Shown here in pieces: positions 31,720 to 44,900 of a stretch of 51,644 nt of DNA. A model generated the notes under the pieces. That model made no database searches. It worked only from the letters and a program-made list of their open reading frames with translations, and had not been told where the DNA came from. Position 1 is the first letter of the stretch. Every line of letters begins with the position of its first letter. The stretch is taken from IMG/VR virus record IMGVR_UViG_3300034789_000526, positions 1 through 51,644 of that record. The stretch is one strand, 5' to 3'. Both the position numbers and the translations under genes were made by a program. Source of the DNA: a virus.

Positions 31720-32046
31720 TCAGGTTTGTTCTAGGACACTGACAATAACATCTACGCTTGATGCTGTGTCTGAGACTATTTTTATTGCATCTCCTGTCTG
31801 CAAAACGAATTTATTCCCAGCATTAAATTCAAAAGATGCTCCGTTGGGAATTGGAATATTTTTTACTAGAAAAACATCATCTCCAGATGCTTTATCAACT
31901 TTTAAATCAACGTTTATTTGATTACCTGTGATATTGGCAACGTTCAAACCAATAACAACTGCAACAGTAGCAGAAGGGACAGTATATGCTGTCGCTTCAG
32001 ATGTACCTACACCAGTATCTGTAAAACTTTTAAATATATTTGCCAT
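31720..32046 (-). CDS. Small virion structural protein, 108 aa
   Basis: MANIFKSFTDTGVGTSEATA begins a compact beta-sandwich-like protein (YTVPSATVAVVIGLNVANIT, KASGDDVFLVKNIPIPNGAS, VLQTGDAIKIVSDTASSVDV). Short proteins of this appearance accompany fibre genes in marine T4-type phages and are likely virion components, but I cannot name a T4 counterpart. It lies between two structural genes with spacings below ten bases. Confidence 0.7.
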   Translation of the reverse strand: MANIFKSFTDTGVGTSEATAYTVPSATVAVVIGLNVANITGNQINVDLKVDKASGDDVFLVKNIPIPNGASFEFNAGNKFVLQTGDAIKIVSDTASSVDVIVSVLEQT

Positions 32047-32050
32047 GTTC

Positions 32051-32269
32051 TTATCCTAATGCGATTGCAAGAGCAAGAGCATCATTTACTGCAGTATTTG
32101 TCGCTTGTCCACCTACATCTATGACGGTATCACTATTACTTCCATCACCTTTTCTAATATAAATTTTTCCGTCAGCAGTATTGATTGCCAACTCTCTTAG
32201 AGATAAGTTGCTTAAAGAAGGTACTGCACTAGCAGTAGCACTAGACTTTAATTTGATTGTTGTTGCCAT
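32051..32269 (-). CDS. Small fibre-type protein, 72 aa
   Basis: MATTIKLKSSATASAVPSLS followed by NLSLRELAINTADGKIYIRK and GDGSNSDTVIDVGG matches the short N-terminal domain common to many phage receptor-binding proteins (K-L-K-x-S-x5-VP-x2-x-L-x-L-x-E-LAIN-x-x-DGK-I-Y). Here the domain stands nearly alone, so it may be a capping or mounting piece for a larger fibre. First gene of the unit started by the late promoter at 32330-32337, with a leader of about 55 bases. Confidence 0.75.
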   Translation of the reverse strand: MATTIKLKSSATASAVPSLSNLSLRELAINTADGKIYIRKGDGSNSDTVIDVGGQATNTAVNDALALAIALG

Positions 32270-32302
32270 TTAGCTCAACTCCGAATAAAGGTATATACCT
32301 AC

Positions 32303-32328
32303 AAAAAAGAGGGATATATATCCCTCTT
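32303..32328 (-). terminator. Rho-independent terminator at end of giant-gene unit
   Basis: Perfect palindromic stem AAGAGGGATA / TATCCCTCTT followed by a T-run on the minus strand. It closes the unit of the 4261-aa and 195-aa genes. The next late promoter ends just before it, so new transcripts would start inside the stem. Confidence 0.8.
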
Positions 32329-32329
32329 C

Positions 32330-32337
32330 TATTTATT
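32330..32337 (-). promoter_or_regulatory. Late promoter AATAAATA
   Basis: Late octamer including the TAA stop of the 195-aa gene; likely source of the 72-108-229-728-aa unit. Confidence 0.65.
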
Positions 32338-32920
32338 GATTTAAATTTGCTTCTATTTCAGCAATTTGTTCATCACTTAGATCTAATGCTTCCATTTCAG
32401 CATCATCTGGAATAATAGTTTCATTAACTGAATTTTCATTTTGAATAAACTCATCAACACTAGAAACACCCATTTCATCTAAGACAGATTGTGGTGGCCC
32501 ACCATAATTAGCAACAACTTCTTCAGTTGTAATCTCTGCCGGCATAGTTTCAAGTTCAACATCATCAGTAAATGTTGTATCTTCTGGTATAGATTCCTGT
32601 TGTAAAGCATTAATACCAGCAGCATCTAAATTAATGTCATCTCTAGCTGGATCACACAATGCTACTGATTTATTAGTCAAATGATGATGGGCATAAATTC
32701 TATTTCCATCACTACATGGTGTAAATGAAATCGTATAGTATCCTACGATTGGATCAAAAGCAGGCAAAGGACTATCTGATTCAACTGACTTCTTTACTAT
32801 TTCAGCTAGATCGTCGGGGAGCATCCTAGATTCTAGTTGCTCCTCGCACATTTTTCTATTCTCTTCGTCTAGAAATAAATTCAATTCATCTTCTTGCGAA
32901 TCTGTTAAAAAGAATGACAT
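32333..32920 (-). CDS. Acidic hypothetical protein after giant gene, 195 aa
   Basis: ATG 32920 (MSFFLTDSQEDELNLFLDEE) has GGAGA about six bases upstream; the longer frame upstream lies inside the giant gene. The protein is very acidic. Residues about 60-95 look like a small beta domain (FDPIVGYYTISFTPCSDGNR, IYAHHHLTNKSVALCD), and the C-terminal 100 residues are mostly disordered Asp/Glu/Pro-rich sequence ending LSDEQIAEIEANLNQ. It could accompany the giant protein during assembly. Family not recognised. Confidence 0.7.
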   Translation of the reverse strand: MSFFLTDSQEDELNLFLDEENRKMCEEQLESRMLPDDLAEIVKKSVESDSPLPAFDPIVGYYTISFTPCSDGNRIYAHHHLTNKSVALCDPARDDINLDAAGINALQQESIPEDTTFTDDVELETMPAEITTEEVVANYGGPPQSVLDEMGVSSVDEFIQNENSVNETIIPDDAEMEALDLSDEQIAEIEANLNQ

Positions 32921-32933
32921 ATTCAGTCTCCAT

Positions 32934-35900
32934 TTAGATATTAATTTGAGATCCAACGACAGAAATAGAACGTTCAATATGAGTCTTAGGATTAAGTCTC
33001 GTAACAGCTACATTCATAAGTTGTCCTTGGAACTCCGATAAATCACCAATTCTAGGTAACATAACTTTGTTAGCAGATGTTGGACCATCAACCGGAGTGA
33101 TCTCTCCTCTGGTATTTAGTAGAGGAGTTTGGTTGTATGTTCTCTTCTGGATTCTGAAAGCAAAGTTATATTTATCAAAACCTGCCACAGCAGATTTGAT
33201 AACATTGTTACCAGGAGTATCAAAGGCATTAGATATTCTATTTGCAAGAACACCACCATTAGTAATTGTCAAACCGGATGCTTGTGAATTACCAGAGAAA
33301 ATAAGTGATTGGTTAGGAGCATTAATTCCTGCTTGTTTAACTCTACTGGAAATAACACCCCATGTAGAGGTATTAGTAACAGTAACAGCAGCATTTGCTT
33401 CTAGTGTCAGTGAACTACCACTTTCGATAGAAGCAATTGTTCCAACCCAAGTAGGATTTGTAACGTTTCCGCCACCAGCAGAACTATAGAGTTGATCACC
33501 TGGCATTAAATGTTGGGTAAATGTAGCACCGCCACTTGGTTTTGAAACAGTTTTACTACTAGTAGAAGTAGTTATATTCAAAGATGCCGTATTAGAATTT
33601 AATGCAAAACTTGCACCAGAATCCATAGAAGGCCATCCAATTGGTTTATAATGTTGTACATGACTGATGATTAATCCTTCAGTAACTCTAGATCCAGATC
33701 CACCAGCACTAATACTACCATCAGATGTATCAACAACACCATCCTGAAGACCAATTTCTAACTTAGTAGAAGATGGTGACCATTGATATTGAGCGGTATC
33801 ATATGCACCGGCATAACCAAATGCAGTGTTTGCGGTGTTTAGACCAGCATACAGACTACCACATGTTAAGTGACTGTGGTTGATTGGATAGAATGCAGTG
33901 TTATCACTACCAGAACCTTCAAAATTAGGTGTAGTTTTTCTAGTGGTCATCCAATCTTCAATACTTGCATTACTTTGGATCTGCATCATCAAGTTAGAGA
34001 AATCTGTTTTACTAGAATAGCGATCATCATAATTAACCCATCTTGGGGTTGTTGGGTGTGCAGCCAACCATACACCAGTGTTGTATTGTCTACCCCACTG
34101 AATTGCAGAAGCACCACCTAATCCAAGACCACCTACTTTCTTACCAGTAGAAGATAATGCGAAGTTACCAACCCAACCAGCACGTCCTGTGATACCATTC
34201 GTAATACTAATGTAGTTATTAATATTTTCATACCACATACGATATTCACCAAATGTCATCTTAAGACCAGTATCACTGAAGATAAACGAATCCATCACAG
34301 GACCATTAGTAACAAAGTTACCTGTTCTATGACTTATGAAGATATCTCCAATACTCAACCACTGTTGTTTATGAGTATGACCAGTATATAAGATATGAGG
34401 AGATGAGAGAGTAACTGTGGAATAACCATTAGATACTGCTGATACATTAATAATTTGAGCACTATAGTTTACAACTTCAGGTGTTGCTTCCTTTTCAGTT
34501 GAAGATACATCATCTTCATATGAATATCTAATAGTATCACCGGGCTGAATTCTTCCTGCTCTATTTGGAAGTAACAATTGGGTGTTAGTAGATCCAGGAG
34601 CAGCGTTGTTTGCACGGAAAGTTGAACCTCCCTGTGAAGGATATGTCCAACCACCATAGTTAACAAACAGGAATCCAAGATTTCTATGATTAGCATCAGA
34701 GGAATAATCTTCTGGTAGTGGATCAGCAAGATAAAGATTAAGACCACCGCTTCCTTCATCACCAATGTCTATAATTCTAGACTTAAATACTTTCGCTAGA
34801 TTTGTTTGTCCTCTAGTCTTAGTAAGGTTCCAAGACAGTTTAAATTCATTTCCTGCTTGACCAGCAGTTGTTTGACAATCCTGAAGAAGTGCTTTGTCTA
34901 GTGCAAGAACAACATTATCTTCAGATGCACCATAGAAGTACATCAAGATAGAACCACCACTAAATGTATTAGAAGTAGTACTATTAAAGGTTAGAGTTGT
35001 TTTACCATTACTAGAATTATATTGTTTGTTCGTAACCCTTCTCTGCCAGTATCCAGTTTGACCAGGATAGTAGACTGCATAGTCTTGACCACTAGCAGGT
35101 TTAGTACCGGTTACGGTAGTACTACCAGCAGTAGTAGATGTTACAGCACCAGCAACACTAACAACATAAGTACCAGTACCACCTCTACCAGTCAATGCAA
35201 CTCCAGATGGTTCATTGTAACCAGCATATCCAGAAATATAAGCATTTGCAGGAATACCAGTACCAGAAATTGATTGACCTAAGAATAAACCACCACTAGT
35301 CATAGAAGTAACATTTAAGATACCACCAGATCCTAGCGTTGCAGTATATTCACCCTCAGTCTGGATATACATAGTATCTCCACTACTAATAACAACATCA
35401 GAACTACCTGCGGTTACCTGAGCAGAATCTAGAGAGTACCATCTATAACCATAGAATCTAATACCATTAGATGTCATGTAATAACCAGCACCAGATAATC
35501 TATTTCTTCCACCAGGTGACCAGTAAATCTTCGTAGTTGCGAGGGAACTTACAGCATTATAAATCGCTGCATTATCTCTAGTATTGTTAAGAATGTGATA
35601 TCTATACCAATAATTAAAATACTTAAGAGTGGAACTAGTCAATTTACCACTAATTCTGAGGTCACCTGCACGGTTTGTAGATACGTTAGAACCAGGTTCA
35701 CCTAAAGCAGGACCAATTTTAAAACTAGCAGTGTTGAATGGTGAATAACTATAGTTAACACCCAAATCAACATAAGGCATATGTACTACCTGACCGATAG
35801 ATAGTTTTTCTCTCGCAATATTGCGATCAGAGTCAGCTTCAATATTGATCCGTGCAACTTGAGTATTGTACTTTCCGTCAGGAGCAATATATGCATTAGG

Positions 35901-38900
35901 TACACTAACATTCTCTACCACCTGTGCATTCTTACCAGCAATTCTCTTAAGACCAGTGCATGTAACATCAACTGGATCAGCAAGTTTTAGTGATGTTGGA
36001 ATGAAAGAACCAACAGTAACGTCTTGCGCCAAACTCTCAAGTGGATCTAGACCTTCCCAGTCACGAATATATGATGGGAAGTATTGTTCCATTTCTCTTT
36101 GTAGAGTAATAGTATAACCAGTATTTGATGTAGGATCTCCAGTCTTAGCAAAATCGCATAGTTCTAGATCACCAATCATTACCTTACCTTTTTCAGGCCA
36201 GTAATCTAATACATTATCATTATCAAAGATATCAAATCTAGTGTTAGATCCATAAGTTGGTTGATATTCAACATCTTCGAGCATAACAACTAGGTTTGCA
36301 CGAATATCAGCGGTGTTATTTTCATTTACATACTTATACACACCGAGATAAGGTTTGTTTGGATATGATTGATCATCCTCAGCAATCTTATAATAAGTAC
36401 TTCCAAGAAGGACATAACTTCCTGGTTTAAATAATGTTTTCGCTTTCTTGAGTGCAGTTACCAAGTTAGCAGTACTTGGGTTATTGATACTATTAAGAAC
36501 AAAACAGTTAGATGGTAGAACACCAATCATTTCACCGGGTTCAAACATTTCAATGTTATCAGTTAGGTTTCTAACTGCTGTTAATGTAATACCACTTGTA
36601 ACTACGGCAGATCCAGCACTTGATGTTTGTCTGACTGTAAATACATCTGACTCAAGATGACCGGAACCATAGGTAATAAAGTCAAGTGAAGTAATATTTC
36701 CTGAACCATTCGTTGTCAAATATGCTTGAGCTGGTGTTGATCCTACTCTACCAGAATGTAGATAAACTATAGCACTTCTAGTTAGATTTGTTGTAGGTGT
36801 TCCAGTTTTTTCAACTTTAATGTCAGCATGAATTTCATACTGAGTTCCACTTTCGATTAGGTTAAGATTGGAGTGACCCTGATAATTAACCTTTGCATAT
36901 CTAGAAGTTGTAGTCGTAGTGTACTTATATCTATTTGTAGTTAAGTAACTTGTTAAGAACAATAGATTAGAACCGTCAGCAGTTGAAAGTGGAATTGAAC
37001 CACTATATCTAATTCTTGCAAGTCTATAGATACCACCACCAGTTGCAACACCAGCATCATTGTATGCTGTAGTTGGTAATGTAACATTAGTTACAGTTGC
37101 GTAACAAGTGTCAATGTTTGTTGTTTTAACAATCTTGGATGCAAATGCACCAACGAAGATATTCTTAACAAATTCGGCATCATTAACAGGATATAAGAAT
37201 GTCAATTCTTTGGAGGAAATAGAACCACCAACAGAACTTCCATTGGAAACAGTGGATCCACTATTATTCCATCTTAGTCTAAATGCAGATGCATCACCAC
37301 TAGTATATCCTGAATTTAAATCATTATATCTAACTGGTTTTGGTGTCAAGAATCTTTCATTGATTGAAGTTCTTGTTAGAAGTCCTCCTGCAGGGATAGT
37401 AACTGCAGGGAAGATTTGAACTCCATTAGAATCATCTACTTGTGGGAATGTAACTGATGCACCTTGGTTAAATCTTCTAATTGCCTGATAACTAGAAATC
37501 GGGAATGTTCTTGCATCAGCGTCAGCTAAATCTCCATACGGAGTCTTAGATGGTTCTAAGAACAGAGTTTGATCTGTATTGAAACCAGAAACTCTTTGGA
37601 AATCTTCGTCATCTCTTGCAACACCAAGTCTCCTTGCATTTGTTCCACCCAAAGCTTGTAATGAATTCTCATCTTCCATCTGTAGTAGTTCTACAGAGTG
37701 TCCATATGTGAATGAACCACCAGCACGTGAACTACCAGTATACATCAATCCAGTCCAGTCAAGAGATAGGTTACCTCTAATTCTTAGACCACTGAGTGAT
37801 AGATTTGAACCTCTTGCACGAATTAGTCCACCACCATATCCACCACCAAATCTATTTGCGAGAGGATCCGATGGGGACTGACCACCGATTGTACAATTTG
37901 CAAGTGAGAATGGAACATTTGAACCAGGAATTGCATCAACATTAATAAGTGGTGAAGTAAAGTTACCAGTACATGGGAGAACAGCTGCCTTAAATCTTTT
38001 TCTTAAAGCTCTATGGTTGAACGGCCAGTTAAGGTAAATGTTCTTACCAATAGCATTATCTCTAGTAGTACCAGAATCTAGATATGGACAAACAGGAGCA
38101 AGTAGGTTGGATTTAGCAACTGCAATAAATTGTTCATCATTGGCGAAACTGGTAGCAGAAGTACTAACAGCAGTACCATTAACGTCAATGAAACCTCTAC
38201 CATCTTCAATAAGTGCAGTAAACGTTCCATTGTATTGCGTACTGATAGTACCACTTACGGAGAAAGAAACAATTCCATAACCAGAAGCTTCACTTCTGTT
38301 TACAGAAATATTTGCACCAACACCAGTTGCACCTCCCTGTGGAATTAGAATTACTTTAGCACGAGAGTTGTAACCAGTACCATTAGATGCTAATGCTGAA
38401 TCCAGTGCTGCTTTAATTTTAGCGGTGGTATCAGCACTAGAGAATGTAACTTGACCACTAGAGAATGCAGCACCAGTACCATCAGCACCAGCTGCACCTA
38501 GAGCAAATGGTGTAAATCCACCAAATCTACCCATGATACCAGAGTTAATACCAGCATTATCTACATATGAACTAGCATTGCCTTCTGGACTTTCAACAGC
38601 ACCTACACTATCTCCAGAACTGTATAGTTCATTTGGAGAAACTTGTAGTAGTACAAATCTGTTAGATGTAGTACCAGTAATTCTCTTAAATCCATTGAAT
38701 TTATAAGGAAGAGTTACACCACCATCTTCATTAGTGTCACTTCTTAGTTGCAGAATCATAGCAACATAAGAATAGAAATCCGAGTGAGGATATGGTCTAA
38801 TAGAACTATCAATTTCTACACTTGGATTCAAGTCGATAACGAGGTTAATTGTTCCTCTATCATAACCATTAATAATACCAAAGATTTCTGGAGTATCAAA

Positions 38901-41900
38901 CTTGGCAATTTCATTACCAAAATCATCTGATTGTGTAAATGATACTTTAGTGTTTGCAGTGATTATTGCAGTTGTAGCATCACTTAATCCAATCTCAGTT
39001 GAACTATTGACAGTAATTGTAGTACCAGTTGCAATACCTGGACCAAAAATAATATCACCATCTTTCAATGTTGTTGTATCATTTAATGATAATACCAAAA
39101 CACCAGAAGCAGCTTGAGCAGGAACTGTCTTAATAATCGCACCTTGATAACCACCAGCCCACGCAAATCCTTTTGGTAGGACTTGTCTTCTTCTTGCAAG
39201 ACACCAGTTATATGCAAGAGTTGTAAATTCGTCACCATCTCTGTTAACGAATACCATGTTTGCATTATTACTATTAACATAGGTACTCAAATCTAAATCT
39301 TCAGTGGTATTTGTAAATGATCCACTGTTACCATCATTGGTATTAGTACCACCAACTCTGGAGACTGAAACTAGAATTACAATTTTTTCGGAGTTAGCAC
39401 CAGTTTGCCAATTAGCAGGATTTTCTTCAATAGTTCTATTAACGTATCTAACGTTAATAACTTTAGCAGAAGGAGTGGAATTTGTTACATCATCAGAAGT
39501 GTTCTGCAACCAGTACATTGTTGTACCAGGAATAATATAATTTCTTGCCCAGATAAATCTCTGTGCATCAGAAGGTGATCCAGAAGTTGATGTAAATTGA
39601 GCTGCATCAAGCGTTATAGTCATATAACGAGCATTTTGTGTTAGATCAAGATCTGTGCCAGGGAAATTTGTTCCACCTGGATTTAGAATACAGTCATCAC
39701 CACTACCAGTTAGACTTTCAGCTGTAGCAAGTTTTGCAACTAAGAAGTCATCACTGTGAATGTATGGATCTAGTTTTGCATTACCAGTAGCAGTTGCACT
39801 CTGTTTTCCGGTAAACATTAGTCCACCAGCAACACCTTTTGTAGATGCAGGGAATCCAGCACTAGTTTTAATGTACCATGCTTTTCTTACAAGTTTTCTA
39901 GACTCAGATGTCTTGCTATCAGATGAATAAGTTTCATCAAGAATTTCGTTCTTGGTGATAGCATCATTTATACCCAAGAAGTGAACATTATTTAAACTAA
40001 AACCACCTTTAGAAGTTAGACCACCAGAAACACTTGAATAGAATGAGTCACTATTTCTACCATATTGATCATAGAATGATGGAGCACGATATAGATAGAT
40101 ACTATCTCCTCTCTTAACGGTAGACTCTAGGAATCCACCCATCCTACCAGCGGATGTACCAGTTTGTTCTTTACCAGCGTAAATATTACTCTTAGTAAGA
40201 CCAGTACCATTAATGGTAAGTTGACATGGGAATGAAGCACCATCTAGTTTGTAATAACCTGGTTTGAGTAGAAGTTCAACATTATCTTGTAGACCAAAAC
40301 CAGATATTTCACACCAAGTTTGAGCCTGTCGGAATGTTGCTAATGGTGAGAACTTCTTAACAGCTTGTCTGTTCTGTAAGTTAACACCAAGTGCTTTAGC
40401 ACTGAATGGGTTTGGTAGAGAATTATCAACGAAACTCTCATCAATTTCACCAGTATAAGCATCAACTTTTTCTGGAACTGTATATAGAGTTGCAGACTCT
40501 AGATCAACATCCTCAGAAATAGACTCAACAGAAGGAATGAATGGTTCTTCTTTTGCCCATCTATCATAGAAGGAAACTGTAGTTGTACAACCGGAGAAGA
40601 ATACGTTCTTACTTGGTACACCAGCTAGTTGGTTATTATAATTGGTCATATATGTATGACCAGTATCATTAGCAGAAGCATTAGGTACTTTTCTTACAAG
40701 AACGAGGTTTCCAGAAGAACTTGACTTATAGTAAATATAAGTCGAATATCTATATGTTCCATTAGCTGGATTTTCACGTAATGTTACAGCACCACGATCT
40801 GGGAAATTATTCCAATCACTAGCTACAATTGATATTGTAACGGGAGATGCAGGCGTTGGGTTACCAACACTATCAACATCTACGTTTGATGTAAGAACTG
40901 ATCTTAGATACTTAATATCTTTTTCACTAGCACTAGCACCATCATCAATTGGGTTTGACCAATGTTTGATAATATTTGAATAAGCACCTGTACCTAGAAC
41001 ATCTTCTAGATATGATTGTCTATTCTTATAGTTTTGAGTTGAACTTAGTGTAATTGTATTGGTCGTGTAGTCAATACCAGTATAATAAAGTGATACTAAA
41101 ATTTGAGGATTTAAATACGTATCTGTACTTCCAACTGTCTTAAAGTCATTAGATTCAACATACTTAAGTTGCATACCAACGTCAACAATACCAAATGATG
41201 GAATACCAGATGCTTCCTTAACTTTAACTGAAGTAGATGTAGAGGTTAGAGCAACAGATCCTGCTGCACTATTATCCATTAGAGTTCTACTCAATGGTTG
41301 GATATAAATTCTGTTATTATCTAGTGTAACGTTAGAAGCAGAGATAAGTTGTCTCTTAATTCTCCAAGCATCGAGGAATTTAGGAGAAACATAGAGTCTA
41401 TCGTTAGTATCAGTTGAGATGTAACCAGTTTTTTCTGGTCTTGCACCTTTTACAAAACCATATGCTTCCTGGTTTGCTTCTGGGAATTTCTCTCCATTAG
41501 CAATTCTAGTACTTGCAATAAACAATCTTTCATTAACAATAAGGTTTTGAATAGTTGCTCTATCAGTAACACTAAGTTTCGCAGTATTAAAGAAGTTAGA
41601 TAGTGCTTTAAGTGCAGACTGACCAGCACTGTTCTTAGCGGTTGTTGCAGTAACGTTAACAACTGCGTTAGAAATTCTGTTCTCTAGGTTAGTGATGTCA
41701 ACATAGTTAGATTCAGAAGACTTACGAACTTTAGGAACGTTTAGTGTAACTGTAGAAGTACCACCTGCTTGTACAACCTGCGAACCAATATAGAAGTCAC
41801 CGTTAGAGTTTGTACCAGAAGATGCAACGAAACCACCTGCGTTTTCATAACCCTGTGCAATAAACTGTTCGTAGGGCTTAAGAACTCTGGTCTGTAGGTT

Positions 41901-44900
41901 GGGGAAACCAGTTGAGTAGTTACCAGAACCAAGACCGACATATTCCCAAGTGTGTGAAGATGCACGTAGGATAGATGGTCTGAATAGAGGAACCGTTGGT
42001 GATGCATTAGTCATCGAAACTGTATTAGTTTCAGATGGTGCAGTGTAACTCTTATTTCTTTCTACAACAACAATTCTTCTCTCATTTGCTTCACCATTAA
42101 TACCAAATATATTTTGATTAACAGTAGAAGAAATACCTGATAACAAACCATTGTTACCACGACGATAGGAACCAGAACCGTAAACATTTACATTAGATGT
42201 TGTGTGATCACTGTAACTACTTCTGGAATCCCAAGAAACAACCGGAGCGATAACAGGTGTAGCATTAGCAGATGATGTTGGTCCAGCGTAACTCAAATCT
42301 AGTGACTGTACAAGTCTATGACATGCTTCAGCAGTCACAGAAGTCATAGATGGAACTTCTTTAAATGGTGTGGTAGTAACTCCAGAATAGAAGTAAGCTG
42401 CGTTAGGAACAGATAAATCCTTGACTCTCTTACCACCACCAATAGCTTCAACTAGAACACGGGAATCTGCCTGTGGTGGGTTCCAGATTCTTCTAATATC
42501 ATAAGTAGGACCTTCCTCGTTAACGGATGGATATAGGTAGTTAATATTGGAAGATACTCTACAGTCCTTATCGAACAAGTTAAGACCTTCGATTTTATTA
42601 ACTGTGAATGATGCAGAATTGTTTTCTAGAGGTCTTCTAGTAATTGTTTCTGAATTATTGTTAGTACCATACATGAAGGTATTAACGTCAGATCTAATAA
42701 TAGTTAGATAATAAACACCGTCTCTTACGTTAGATTCCCATGAAGTGACTTCTTCAACATCAAATACCTGGAATCTGAAATCCGTATATGGCATTCCAGT
42801 ACCATCATTATCCAACCTAGTACCCTTAATGATAAATCTCTTTTCTGGTGGTTTTGGAATAGTTTGAGATGACTTAGGAATAGTATATTCAACTCTCCAT
42901 AATAGATCAGATGGTGATGAAGCACGACCATCAATAAACTTAGAAGTTTGTAGAGTTGATGGGAAACCATCGAAGTACTGTAGAACCGTAATATCACTTG
43001 TTCCAGTAACAATCGAGATAGAACCATCTGGATTTGTTACTTCATTTGTAGTAAATACCGCTTCAGTTGTTGTTGCAAATATAAAGTTTGTTAGGAAAGA
43101 ATCAGTTGCTGCATCACTAGCATTTACTTTTATATAAACTTTATTTACAGTTGGATCCCAGAAATAACCTTGTCTTTCTGCGTTTTCACCAGTAGTTTCA
43201 CCCGTTGTTACACCATTGAGAGAAATTCTTGCTGTATAATTGGTTGTACCACCATCTTCTGTTTCAACAATAGTTTGAATTTGGGCTTCAGAAGAAGGAG
43301 CAACACCAGTAGTACTATAATAATCTCTGAAAAGATTATAGTTGTTGTTACTACCAAAGTTTAGGAATCTCTTAGTTACTGTTGAGTTAGTCGTATAGTC
43401 AAATGCATCAACAATAAGTTCTGGAATGTCTTTTTCTGAGTTTAGACCACCAATATCAAGATATAATCTAAATTGGTTTTGGTTAGATGTAAACGTAGCT
43501 ACAAAACCAGCATTATAGTTTTTGTCACCCTGACCATTTTTCTGCCAAGTTGTATTATAGTCAATTGCATAGAATTCTGCAGTAGATTCCGTAGAAGAAA
43601 TACCTCTAGGTGGAATAATAGCAGTAATCTTACCTTGTGCTGCAGGAGCAAATGATTGAGCCTGTGATCCTTTTGCACGAAGTGAAATTTGACCAAAGTT
43701 GGAGTTAGAGTTGGTGATCGACATGTCACCACCACTTTCAGACAAGAACTGGTCTGCATAACCAACTGCGAAGACCGAAACTACCTGAATGAAAGCGCCG
43801 TCTGTTGCCTTAATGTGGAAGTGTCTCCAAGATGGACGATATTGTGCATCTGGGTCAGCATAGATTGGTGGGTTAGTAACACCATTCGGATCATTGAAGC
43901 TTGTATTGTTTGGATCACCTTCTGCGTCTTTTGGTTGCCAGAATGCGTTATTATCTCTCTGGAGTGAAATACCCGTAAACTGTGCAACAACCATGGATTT
44001 AAAGCTCTTCTCAGAGACTTTACTACCATCAGTGTGCATACCACAAAGTCCGAAGACAGAACGTAGCGAGCAGTTAAAGATATAAGGAGAACAACCGTTA
44101 ACGGTATCAATAGTTGTACTTAGAGTTCTATCACCAACAATCTCAAATTCTTCTCTTCTTGCTGCTCTTGCATTACCACCATCAAGGGTTGTATCCCAAT
44201 GGTCAATCTTCTTATAGTATGTCGCAAGTTCACCATCAACAGTTCTTTGATCTGCGTATGTGAATGAGACAACTCTATGGTGTGAATACGCAGCACTAGC
44301 AGCAGTTGCGAATGTTGGAACACCACCTGAATAAGTTACACCGTTTGCAGGAGCAGTTTTTGCATCCTTAAAGGTCATCTGCCAGAAGTAGCAACCACCA
44401 GTTACTTTGAAGATTGCAGTTCTCTCATATACACCAGGAGTCTTCTCAACTAATTCAGTGTAAGTATTTGGGTTGTTAAGGATAATTGCAAAAACACCAT
44501 CTGAAGATACTGAAGAAGGTCCACTAACAGCACCACCAAGTGCTGCAAGACCAGTGTCAATACTTGAACAATCACCAGCAGACTGATATTCTACACCAAC
44601 CGTATATGTTGGTTGTGCAACTGTACTACCAGCAACTGATGTATGAGTATAACCAGAACCAAATGCATGAGCAGCTTTAATAGCAACTGTCATCGCATAG
44701 TCAATTGCCCATAAAGTAGCAGCTTTTTCGTTAGTTCCAGTAATGTGTTGCAGAGCAGTACCGTTTGTATATCTTTCACCAGCAACAAACGTATTTGCGT
44801 TACCACCTTCACGAAGGTCAGCAATCCATGCATCAACAACAATACCAATATCTCTCTTACACTTAGAATTGATCTTGAGTACAGATGGGAACTGTGTATC

